Shown: one piece after another, positions 45,276 to 55,373 of the stretch
Numbering within the stretch: the stretch's first letter is position 1
Layout of the letters: each line of letters opens with the position of its first letter
Assembly: GCF_034702125.1 (NCBI RefSeq)
Contig: NC_085871.1
Span: 38,540,159-38,604,158, forward strand
Direction: 5' to 3'
DNA from: Engraulis encrasicolus
Lineage: Eukaryota; Chordata; Actinopteri; Clupeiformes; Engraulidae
DNA length: 64,000 nt
The notes under the pieces: generated by a model
Told to the model about the DNA's origin: nothing
Databases searched by the model: none
What the model saw: the letters and a program-made list of their open reading frames with translations, nothing else
Position numbers and translations under genes: made by a program

Positions 45276-45648
45276 TAGGGCTGTCCTAAACGATTATTTT
45301 TCTCCTGATTAATCTATCAACTATTTTTTTCGAATAGTCGATTAGTCAAACGATTCATTTTTCAAGTACTCTAGCACTTTAATCTTCAAGGAATTTGGGG
45401 GGAAAAAAGAGAGAAACCGTTAAAATTAGTGAGCTTTAAAATCATGATAATAGCTTATTTACTCCGAGATACAACATCCAATTCATACGTGCTGGGCAAT
45501 TTTAGGTTTCAATAAAGTAACAAAGCATTAGTTAAGTAAGTAAAAAAGCATTGAATTAAATTAAACGATTAGTCGACTAAGAAAATTCTTGTCGACAAAT
45601 TTTTGTAGTCGATTAGTCACGATTAGTCGATTAATCGTCCCAGCCCTA
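45276..45648. mobile_element. hAT MITE, TAGGGCTG ends
   Basis: It begins TAGGGCTGTCCTAAACGATT and ends AATCGTCCCAGCCCTA. The flanks CTTTCAAT (45268-45275) and CTGTCAAT (45649-45656) match at seven of eight. The interior is rich in CGATTAGTCGA words. This kind of element is common in animal genomes. Confidence 0.8.
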
Positions 45649-45659
45649 CTGTCAATCAT

Positions 45660-46149
45660 GCCTTTAGGCCAATGACCTGCATAGCTAAAACCCTGCTATG
45701 TGGGCTCTATGCCCATTATCCTGAGGCAACTAAACCACTGAGCTTCTGGGGCAACAACGGTTGTTTGGTGAGATGTGTCATTCATTTTCCTAAGAGAAAT
45801 GGGGTTGCGGCCAACAACCTATAGTTATCTTTCGGTCGACTCACTCATCATCTCACTATGGGTATTTCACAGCTCCCTTTTGTCATGCCAGAAACCCAGA
45901 ACGAGAAGGGAAGCCAAGCCTCTCCTGGGGCCTACTCTACCCGAAACCACAGTTTTCGGCGACAACCCGGCCACACAGTCACATCAAGTGGCATACCTGA
46001 TAAGGCATCCAGGTGGCCCACTTGTCCCCCGCACACAGATACCGCTACGCCCTAGGCAGAGCCCAGCGTGCACAGAGTGTTCTGGAAGAGAGAGAGAGAC
46101 CTGAGTGGGGGAGTTTTGCCCGTGCCAAGGAATGTGGTGTCTAGGCCCA
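45660..46149. other. Non-coding stretch
   Basis: Two overlapping plus-strand frames (45775-46104, 45858-46055) have no domain that I recognise. The segment may continue at 47870-48060, since the two lie either side of two later insertions. Confidence 0.35.
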
Positions 46150-46157
46150 CATGGTAC

Positions 46158-47529
46158 CAGTGTTAATTTCGTGACGAAATATTTTCGTCATAATTATCGT
46201 TAACGATTCTTTTTCCCCTGACGACAATAAAACAGCATGCGTAAAAAACAGCATGCGTTTGTACGAAAAATATGCGTTCGTCAAAAAAATAAAAATGTGA
46301 CTACAATACCACCGGAGACGAAAACCAATAGGAAGCATTTTTGTTAATATGTCACTGAAACATTGAAAAAGAATTGCCTGCTATTTCGCAAGTCGCGACC
46401 CTCATCTGCTCCGCGTGCATCTCCCTCCTCCCCTCCCATACACACACACACACACGCAGGTAGGCCTACAGTGACAGGCAGCGTCTGTGCCACACCCGTG
46501 ACCTTTTTTAGTAGCCTACTTTTCAGTGCAATCCTGGCTGGGAAAATATTGTTGCCCATTTATCCATGACGAAGAAGTTTATGCAGTCATGAAATAGTGG
46601 TGGTGCTGTCGCACAGCAAACATCTTTCTCTAACGATGCATTTTTGCGGAACTTCTCCACTCCCTGTCGCTTTCATTAACCTGCTACCCGACGGTCGTTG
46701 TCTGATCTTTTTTCAATGTTCGCTAATGTTTGTAATTTAAGGGTCTATGCAAAGGCACAAGCCTTCTGATAAGAATCACTTTAGTGCCGATCGCAAAGGA
46801 TTCGGAAGTGTGGAGTTTTGCGACTTGTTTCAGTCAAGGACACTGACATAGGAAGTGAACGGCCCTTCCACGCTTTTACATGTGTTATTGCAATAACGTC
46901 TTGCGAATGCATGCAGCCATGCACACAACCATGTCAACGAGAGCGCGTATGCCATCACAACTTTGCATCAAGCAAATAATAGGCAACAGCTTGCAATACG
47001 CGCACGAGAGAGAGAGAGAGAGAGAGAGACGTCCTCCAACAAGTGCCATTGTAACGCTTGCATAGGCCTAAAGTAACCTGGCTACTGTACCCCGCGACGC
47101 TCTTCATACCCACAAGTATTTTTTCATAACGCGCAGTCCCGTTTTCCCCTGAAGTCGTTCTAAAATATCGACAGAGATTTATGAGTGTCGCGGCCATTAT
47201 TTTTTTTACACATTGGACGCACTGGCTTATAAGACGCTCTGGCAGTTTTTGACAATATTTTATGATTACAATATGTCATTTTAATCATTGATTTCCCCAA
47301 ATGGTATTTTAGTTTGACAATTTTAAAGACTATCTAGAAATGTAATATTTTAGTTGACTAAAATTATTTTAAATTTCGTCGACTAAAATTGTATGAATTT
47401 TAGTCGACTAAAACTAGACTAAAACAAAAATGATTTAGATGACTAAATTGTGTCTAAAACTAAAATTACATTTTCGTCAAGAGACTAAAACTAAAACTAA
47501 AACTAAAAATCCTGTCAAAATTAACACTG
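46158..47529. mobile_element. hAT element, 1,372 bp, perfect 8-bp TSD
   Basis: It begins CAGTGTTAATTTCGTGACGA and ends GTCAAAATTAACACTG. The octamer CATGGTAC is duplicated at 46150-46157 and 47530-47537. Near the right end are repeated AGTCGACTAAAA and ACTAAAACTAAAACTAAAA words. It has a (GA)n run at 47006-47030. No transposase motif is seen, so it is non-autonomous. Confidence 0.85.
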
Positions 47530-47550
47530 CATGGTACATTGATACTCTGT

Positions 47551-47867
47551 AGGGTGGCGTACACACACATCTCTGCTATTTGCTAGCTTCTCGCTTGCTC
47601 GTCTACTCGCCTCTCTTTCATATAACGTTCGCTGAAAGTTCCCGCGGCTTTAACTGCCAATGAACAGGCGAGAAGTACCGAACTCTGCCTTCCAATTGGT
47701 TACTCGCTTACTCGCCTCGCTCGAAGATCAAATGTTTTCAACTCTGGATCCACCCACATCGCATCGCTTGTACAGTACTCGCCTGCTAGTCTCGCTGGAA
47801 CACATTGACATTCTATTGAGTTCATTCGCTGAGCGAGTAACTAGCAGCGACGTGTGTGTACGGCCCT
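47551..47867. mobile_element. MITE with GTACACACAC TIR
   Basis: AGGGTGGCGTACACACACAT at the left pairs with GACGTGTGTGTACGGCCCT at the right. The interior repeats CTCGCTTGCTCG-like words and their complements. No clear duplication is seen. Confidence 0.65.
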
Positions 47868-48598
47868 TTAGTGGAGGAGAAGGCCTTGTCTGACTCAATA
47901 AGCCCTGTCAGAGGGTGCGCTAATGAAGTGCCCTGAGGAGTTATCTCCTTGTGCTGCTCATGCTATTGCTCGAGACGGCCCCTAAGATCAGGGATCTAGC
48001 TGGGCGTACTGCAGCCTTTTTAACTTGCCCCTAAGGGGACAACTATGTGAACCTTTGACTGACTAATATTTCCTAGTTGGCGTCTTAGCGGGGAATGGCG
48101 GGAAGGGTTTTGGCGCAAAGCATCTGTCCCATTTTGCAAACAAGTACATTGTTGTAGAGAAAAACATAAACAGGCCACAAATAAATTCATTAAATTAAAT
48201 TATTGTAGAAGGCTCACAAGCTTTGTCCCTGTTTAGGGTTCTTGAAAGGTGCTTTGAATAAAATGTATTTTCATTCTTCTTATTATTAGGCTATCACTGC
48301 TTTTCACCAGGATAGGCTACTGCTTATAACAAGGGAAATAAAATGTTTCACATCACTTTAATAGACTATTATTATCTAACTCTCCCATTACAGTTTCAAA
48401 GTAATGCTTTGTCAGTCAGTGATGTTTGCTGTCCCACAAGAAGACCAGTGTAGCAGTGTAATCTTTGTCATTGTAACACTGGCATAATTTATGGAGATTT
48501 TCTTCTCTCTCTTTTGTCTTGATTTCAGTCCTCAAGTTGTGCACCATAATAAGAAGACAGACATATCACTCTACAGGTTCTACCTTGAGGTTAACGTG

Positions 48599-49775
48599 TG
48601 TAACCAAGTGGAACTTTAGAGGTTATCCTAAAATAATAATCATCAAACTGATACTTGTAATTGCACGACTACGCCACTGGGGGACTTCCACCCCAGAATA
48701 TATTTTGATTTCAACCAATAAGGCACAACAGGTTCGGATAGAATGGACAAGAGACGTACCTTTGTTTAAAGGAATAACAATATTTTCTTTATTAATACAA
48801 TTAAAGTCAGTAGTTAAAAACCCTGCGCCGCTGAGATAAAAACAGTAATGTTCATTGGAACGGAGTTGGCTGCCACAGGATGAAGGGTTTCACCGAGCCA
48901 GGCTAGCCGGGCAGGCGTACTAGTCAAGAATAAAATAGTTCACCACTCGTGCACGAAACCAAGGGCCTATGGTAAACACCAGTCACACACGCTCATAGGC
49001 TCACTACGCTATGTAAGTGATTAAATGACAATAAGTGTGGATATCCACTACACACAGAAACTAGTCTACTGTATGGCCCTGCCCGACTAGAGCAGCATAC
49101 AGGCCTAGAACTGTGACAGTCAAACCCCGTACAATAACAAAGTGACAAGCTGAAGCGGCGGACAGGCAAAAGAAAATCAAACAAACAAACAAAGGCTTGA
49201 CAATTTCGCTATGGGCAAAACAGCGGTGAGCAGCTGCCTCGCAAGCAGTCTGCCCACACTAGACAGAGACCCTCGACGTACTCTGAGGTGTCTGGAATCA
49301 GGTGAACACACACACACACACACGGATCAGTACATGTTACATACAATAGTGGACAAATGTTTAACATGAGCTACGCATATGACAAAGGATCTTTACAAGC
49401 TCACCTCCACAACACTGAGAGGGGGGGAAGCCACAAGACTGGGGTTAGACGCCACGGGAACTCTGGCTCCTGAGAATGAACAATATACTGTGTGTTTAAA
49501 TACACATCTCTAGCTGGTTGCAGTCATCTAGACAAAACTGTGATCACACATACCTTGCTGCACCAGTAGCAAAGGCACCGGGCATCATCAGCGAATACCG
49601 GCACACCGGGAAGGCTCCAATGAGCCGGTCTAATTCATCTGATTTTATAAAAACAATGGCATAGCCACCAATTACGGATTAGCCACTGAGCGGCTACCTG
49701 AGTCCCGTGACGTCATTGGGGTATGGGAACTGCTGAGGGACACACCTTACTTAACAGACAGTGCGCCCTGTTACA
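48599..49775 (-). mobile_element. Solo LTR, 1,177 bp, TSD CGTG
   Basis: It runs from TGTAACCAAG to GCCCTGTTACA with CGTG on both sides (48595-48598 and 49776-49779). No second LTR or internal gag-pol sequence is nearby, so it is a solo LTR. The minus strand has a TATA-like TTTTTATAAAA near 49655 and AATAAAG near 48796, giving minus orientation. It carries a (CA)n run. Confidence 0.9.
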
Positions 49776-49880
49776 CGTGCAATATTCAATATGCTAACGT
49801 GCACAGCAAAAAAAAAAATAACCGCACACACACACACATAAAGCAAAAACTTATAGCTGCCCCAGTAGGTTGAACATTAC

Positions 49881-50063
49881 CAGGGCCGCTGCTAAGGTTT
49901 TGATGGCCCTAAGCATAACTGGTCAGGAGCGCCCCCTCATAAGAAAGTAATAATAGTAATACATTTTTCAGTCAATCTCAATTTAGGAGGCCCCAATTTT
50001 GTGGGCAAAGTGGTTGAGGCCCTAGCGCTCTGCTTACTCTGCTTATGCCTAGCGGTGGCCCTG
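49881..50063. mobile_element. hAT MITE, 183 bp
   Basis: It begins CAGGGCCGCTGCTAAGG and ends CCTAGCGGTGGCCCTG. The flanks AACATTAC (49873-49880) and AATATTAC (50064-50071) match at seven of eight. Confidence 0.8.
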
Positions 50064-50329
50064 AATATTACAAACATACAAGTTTTTCAATCAGATTAGC
50101 TGAACGTGCCTGTATCATGGCTCAGATAACATGTTTGAGTTTGTAACAGTCATGTCACAGTGGGGTAGCCTGGGAACTCCCATACTTACTGCCTTTAGTT
50201 CTACACAATCGTTCCGATCTGAAAGATCTGAAATTCTCACCTGTCTGGTGGTAACCAAGCAAACAGCAAAAGACCTGTTCTTTGTTTGTCCTACAGGTAG
50301 GTGTAGTGTAACATGTTTTCATTTTCCAG

Positions 50330-50407
50330 GTTTTTCTGCCAATGGAACCCAACAAGAACTTCATTCTTTCCAACAAGACGGAGCTGGTGAAGGTTCTCAG
50401 CAGAGAT
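50330..50407 (+). CDS. CARD-type gene, exon 1 (N-terminal CARD helix)
   Basis: After an acceptor-like TTTTCATTTTCCAG, an ATG at 50342 opens MEPNKNFILSNKTELVKVLS then RDVFLD. This fits helix 1 of a caspase-recruitment domain, whose remainder is in the exon at 51924. The reading frame runs on to a stop at about 50438 without a canonical donor. The exon end is not certain: the sequence after RDVFLD (a palindromic GATGCGTCCCACGCATC and a TCCG microsatellite) may have replaced the original splice site. The end given is approximate. Confidence 0.5.
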
Positions 50408-50451
50408 GTCTTTTTAGATGCGTCCCACGCATCTCTATAAGAGGCTTTGGT

Positions 50452-50497
50452 GTCCGTCCGTCCGTCCGTCCGTCCGTCCTTCCGTCCGTCCGTCCGC
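50452..50497. repeat. (TCCG)n microsatellite
   Basis: About ten tandem TCCG units with small interruptions, just downstream of the CARD exon 1. The Pro/Ser/Val or Asp/Gly/Arg/Thr frames across it are artefacts. Confidence 0.9.
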
Positions 50498-50499
50498 CC

Positions 50500-51920
50500 T
50501 CCCGTGATGAGTTTCTGAATTGTGATTCCCTCTTGTGATTCCCTCTTGTGTCCACAAGGTGGCAGTCGCTCAGTTTTGGACTGGAGCTCATGCGTGCAAA
50601 CCAAAACGTCTACCAAGAGACCGTGCTCTTTGCCAGTGAGAAAAACATGGCGGCACTTCCTGTTGATTTTCACATGAAAGTTTTGCTTAATTTAAAGTCC
50701 CTAAGCGACTATAAATGTTGTGGCTTCCATATATTGATGTAAAAGTGCCCCACGAAGTAATGAAGCACAACAAAGTTACTCCACATTACCATTTGACCAC
50801 TCGTTTTTCTATGCTAACAGGGTAGCTAATGTAGCATTGTAAATGATCCAGGGAGAAAGGGGGGAAGGTTGTGATTTCAGTCCGCCTGAGGCAACGATTT
50901 TCGTGGGGAAGATGACCTGCATCTCGGTGGCATTGAACCACGCCCCCGTGCCTTATTTGGCTCGCTCAGCACGTGCGTCCTCAGTCCAATCGCAATGCTT
51001 TATTTTCCCCAGATGTTTAATCGCATTTAAGTGAAAGTGCCATGTATACACATCGCAAAATAACTCTTAATCTGATCTATTTAAATCGCATTTATTAAAT
51101 CGGACTTAAAAACATCATGTACACGTAGCCAATGTCTCATTGATTAGTTTATGGAACTTACGGTTTGTCTGTTACGGTCCACGAAGACAATATCCACGTG
51201 AAAACGCAAACGCCTGCAAACCACTGTTTTGACAGAAATACAGTTCACCTGTCGCCTACTCTGTTTTCTTCCCAAAGCGGCATTTAAAAGTATTCCATGA
51301 AATCCAACATCAACGTCACTTCAAATAGGTGACAGCATCATGCACACACATGAAATAACACTTCAGTGAGGGGGGGACATCACTGCTCTCATATTAAAGT
51401 GAAAAGAGAATTTCACATTTTAGTTTATTTAATGTAGGCCTATGCAAAATTGCAAATAGCCTATTCATTGAAATCTGTCCAGAAAGGGTTGTAATGTTTG
51501 CCTGTTTTTTTATGTTTGTAATTATTATTTTTTTTTAAATAAAAAATCGTGATTTAAAAAAAAATAGCCTAACAAAAATAGAGATTTTATGTTAAAAAAA
51601 AATGTGATATGGGATGGACCGATGGCCCCCCTAAGCTAAATTCGCCTTAGGTCCCCACATTGCTAAATGTAGTGTAAGGGATTATTTTGAAAAGACAGTA
51701 ACATAATCAGCAATGCATTACAGTTTTTCAGTAAATTGCCCAACACTGTTGAAATCCTATGGTACTTTTTCAAATCCAGGCTTATACAGTACATGGTAGG
51801 CTTATTGATAAATTGCCTTGACAGGTTATGAGGAGGCCAAGGGGGCGTTTGGGCAAAAAAGGTTCAGAACAGGCATAGACGGACGCATCTGTTGTCCGCC
51901 TGTCGGACTTGTTCTTTTTG
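50500..51920 (+). other. Putative intron 1 of the CARD-type gene
   Basis: No coding sequence is recognised. Around 50740-51030 there are short frames without a domain. It is AT-rich from 51400 to 51620. It ends with a strong acceptor (CTTGTTCTTTTTGCAG) at 51923. Confidence 0.4.
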
Positions 51921-51923
51921 CAG

Positions 51924-52170
51924 CCTGTTGAGGAGAAGGGTCTTATTACTCGCCGGGAGTACACAAATCTTTCTTCAGAGATTGAACGATGTAAAGAAAA
52001 AGGCACCATTGGCTTGTTGGATAAGTTAATTGATAAAGATGACAAACACTGCAAGGACTTTATTTCCATTTTGAAAAAGGATGAAACACTCAAAACATTT
52101 CCTAAACTGAAGAAGATCCTCCGCCTTCCAACGGCCACTCAACAAGTCACTGTACACACTACTGCAACAG
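51924..52170 (+). CDS. CARD-type gene, exon 2 (rest of CARD)
   Basis: Between TTCTTTTTGCAG and GTATGT this exon reads PVEEKGLITRREYTNLSSEI, then ERCKEKGTIGLLDKLIDKDD, KHCKDFISILKKDETLKTFP and KLKKIL. The spacing of hydrophobic residues, the GLIT-x-EY-L turn and LLDKLIDK---C--FI-IL match CARD helices 2-6. CARDs mediate homotypic assembly in inflammasome, apoptosis and NF-kB signalling. The exon ends in phase 1, and the next exon begins in the matching phase. Confidence that it is a death-fold CARD is fair; the specific partner is unknown. Confidence 0.7.
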
Positions 52171-52673
52171 GTATGTAGGGGTTTTTTTGATTGGGTGTTG
52201 ATTTGTTTTCATCTAGATCCCCTATATCTTTGGGCAAAAGCAGCAGCTCTTCATCCTTGGGTCGATCACACTTCAATATGACAGACATACAGTATTACAG
52301 TAGTCCTATACAGAATGACATATATTAGGCATCTGAATAGAATACCCAATACAAAATAGTTGAGTAGTCATTTGTTTGTAAGCATTGACTGAAACTTGAC
52401 GCTGCAGTGTTGTGTTGCACTTATATTGTGGCTGTCTGTCCTTTATCTTTTTCTCTCGAGTAGAAAGTACACCCTCTCTTCAATATGAGCTAAACACAGG
52501 CCCTACCCATCAGGGCACTTTGTGTGAGTATTTTTCCAATAACAGTAACACAATTTCAACGGATTATGAAAGAGAAAAAATCTATTAAAGCTCCATAAAT
52601 GGCTGACATAGATTTAAGAAGTGTAACATTTTTTTCATTGTTTGTAGTCATGACGAGGAGCTGGTCATTTTAA

Positions 52674-53032
52674 AGGGACACTGTGTGAGATTTTTAGTTG
52701 TTTATTTCCAGAATTCATGCTACCTATTCAGTAATGTTACCTTTTTCATGAATACCTATCATCACCATCAAATTCTAAGTATTCATTATGACTGGAAAAA
52801 ATAAATTTTTCATACATGAAAGGGGGGATCTTCTCCATGGTCCACCATTTTGAATTTCCAGAAATAGCCATTTTTAGCTGCAAAAATGACTGTACTTGGG
52901 CCATACTATAGAATATTCATTTATTACTTAGTAAACTTTCATGAAAAGATAACATTTGGCCGTAGACAACACATTTTCAATGAGCAGCATAGTTGCAGTA
53001 CCTTTATTGACCATTTCCTGCACAGTGTCCCT
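52674..53032. mobile_element. TTAA-flanked MITE in intron 2
   Basis: The ends AGGGACACTGTG and CACAGTGTCCCT are perfect complements. TTAA is duplicated at 52670-52673 and 53033-53036. Related copies are at 43.7-44.2 kb and 61.97-62.18 kb. TTAA targeting suggests piggyBac-type mobilisation. Confidence 0.8.
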
Positions 53033-53179
53033 TTAAAGTGATCCAGATGCAGTGGTTTGGTGCAGAAATAATTGTATAGGCCTATATACAGTACAGGATG
53101 TATTGTGTTCAGGAATGCTGAATATGGCTCTGACAAAATTATAGAGGCACCGTGATGGATCTACGTACATACATAAAAC

Positions 53180-53268
53180 TGAAAGTCAATTTCAAATTCT
53201 TTGTATGACCAGTGCATGTAAAGAAATTGACAATAAAACCTACTTGACTTGACTTGACTTGACTTGAA
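53180..53268 (+). mobile_element. 3' end of an L2-like LINE or SINE, CTTGA tail
   Basis: The segment AATTCTTTGTATGACCAGTG to CAATAAAACCTACTTGACTT ends in a (CTTGA)n run. That tail type is the same as on the LINE at 27.1 kb. It lies in intron 2 of the CARD-type gene, 40 bp before exon 3. Confidence 0.6.
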
Positions 53269-53306
53269 AGCTTTCATGACATGCATATCCTTTTTTACTT
53301 TTCAAG

Positions 53307-53714
53307 GTCTGGAAGGTATGACCATTGCCAAACTGGAGGAGTATGTGTCAGTCCCTGAAAATGCAAAACAGCTGAAGGAGGCATTTAAGAAGAAACTTGG
53401 AGATGGAGAAATAGATAAAATAGAGAGTGAATTACGAAAATATGACACTCTGAAAAAAACTCTATGTTTTAGTAGCAAGGACATATATTTGTGGATAAAA
53501 AAGAAAGAAGCATTAAAAAAGCTTAGGAAAAATACTGGAGAAAAAATAAAAGCAAAACCTATTGAATTCTTTTATCAACACTTTTTTGAAAAATCAAAAG
53601 ATACAAACAAACCAAAAGCACAACCTAATAATAATACAACCCAATCACCAGCCTTAATCAATTCAGAGAATATCAAAGAAGACAACAGTGAGCGAGGTGA
53701 AACTAGCAGGCAGA
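53307..53714 (+). CDS. CARD-type gene, exon 3, first part
   Basis: The acceptor TTTTTTACTTTTCAAG is followed in phase by GLEGMTIAKLEEYVSVPENA, KQLKEAFKKKLGDGEIDKIE, a Lys-rich helical segment to about FFYQHFFEKSKD, and then the first acidic repeat (NSENIKEDNSERGETSRQ). I do not recognise the ~90-residue helical segment; it could be a second death-fold-like or linker domain. The frame is cut at CAG|A by the solo LTR starting at 53715. Apart from that break the exon is open. Confidence 0.65.
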
Positions 53715-55373
53715 TGTAGTGGGCGAGACCGTTACAGTAAGTAGTTCGACTACGCCACCCCCGGGGGTGGAGCCCCCGGAGGAAATGAATTAGGGGTAGT
53801 TACAGATACCCCGAACCAACACACAATGTACCCGCACAATAGATTACCAGGCAAACACAGGTTCGTGCACAATGGAGACAGAGACAGTGGTGACAATTAA
53901 TAATTCAAATCTTTATTATTCTTTTCCTTATAAAAATGTTTGTCACTCTTTGTATAAAAATAATATGCACGCACTTACAGGGGTGGGTGTTCTGCCACAA
54001 CACCCGCAGATCAATAAACACTTTACCCACTGCTTTCTTGTTCACAACCAGTTACAGTGTGGTGGGTGTTCTGCCACAACACACACAGATCCACAAACAG
54101 TGTAGTCACTAGGGGTAGCCGAAATGGCTCAAATGGATTGCACAGACACAGATACTTTAGCCTCTGGGGCTTATCTTAGGCATTTCAGGTTGGTACCAAC
54201 TCAAAAGGGTTAATAAAAGAAAATAAATTAAATAATTCACAGCAAACCAAATAAAGCAAAGAAAACAAAACACTGCATAAGCAAAACCATAAACAAAAGG
54301 ATTAAGTCAAAAATCAGCACACAGGGTTAGAAGAGGGGCACAGCAAACAAAAGTAAAAGATGGGAAGTAGAGTTAGTCCAGCCCTGTTAGCCTTCTGGCC
54401 CAGGGACTAATAGTGGCCGTACCACACGCACACACACACAATCATTACACACACACACACACACACATACACACACACACACTGAACTAGAGCGCGCCAA
54501 CGCACACGCACACACGAATGTCCAAAGTTCCCGAGGCCGGAGCAGCAGCCGAGATACGGGTTCCCGGCTTCCAGAGGCACCACACAACCGGGGCTAAAAG
54601 TCGCCGCTCGTGCACCTAAACGCGTGGAGTGTCTAACCACGGCCACACGGATACAACCTGCGAGGGAGGAGGAGAGCGTTAGCCAAGCTAGCAGGACACC
54701 CACTATCACACGATTCTGCTGCCGAGAGGTTACCTTACCCGGAGAGGAGGGTGCACCGATGCGCAATTCTCACAGTCGGAGTGCCAATACAGAGGTACAC
54801 GGCCGAGGCGCCGGTAGCGACCACACTCTGAAACCATAATAATGGCCGTCGTTAGCAACCATGGTACGAAAACAAACAGTCAGGGCTGGGTAAAGGCACA
54901 AGCTAACCCACTATAATACATACCGGCGTGCAGGAGACGGGAAAAGCGCAAGGTAACCGTTGGTACTGTCCACCTTAAGTCCTTGCCAGTGGAGAAGCAA
55001 GAGATCACTCTAGCCAAGTAAGAGACGCCAAGTTGGAATCACAACCTATAGAACAGCAGACGCGAAGTTAGCCACTAGCTGCTGGCTAGCACATAAACAG
55101 CGACAAGAAATGGTCCACATACTCACGAGGACAAGAAATGGTCCACATCTCCTAGATCTGAACTGGACACCGCACTCCTCTCGACGGCGAGGGGAGAAGC
55201 AACCACAGCATTCGCCGGTGGCGATGAAACGCGCAAAGGGGGACTTTGCAGGCTTACCGAATACTAGCCACTGGCAGTGTTTATGAAGAGACTTCCCATA
55301 AGCCTCTACGAGCGGCGTGGTGACGTGTGCCGCAGCGTCAGACTTTCCCTTAAAGGAGCAGCGCTCCACTACA
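53715..55373 (-). mobile_element. Solo LTR inside the repeat exon, TSD CAGA
   Basis: It starts TGTAGTGGGC and ends CTCCACTACA, with perfect 8-bp inverted ends (TGTAGTGG/CCACTACA). The 4-bp duplication CAGA lies at 53711-53714 and 55374-55377. The neighbouring coding repeat units read CAGAGTATGCCC without interruption, which proves the empty site. At 1,659 bp with no internal region it is a solo LTR. AATAAAG on the minus strand near 53915 suggests minus orientation. It shares ACTACGCCAC and a GGGGG-TGGA block with the 48.6-kb LTR, so the two families may be related. It includes CA microsatellites at 54427-54482. Confidence 0.9.
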
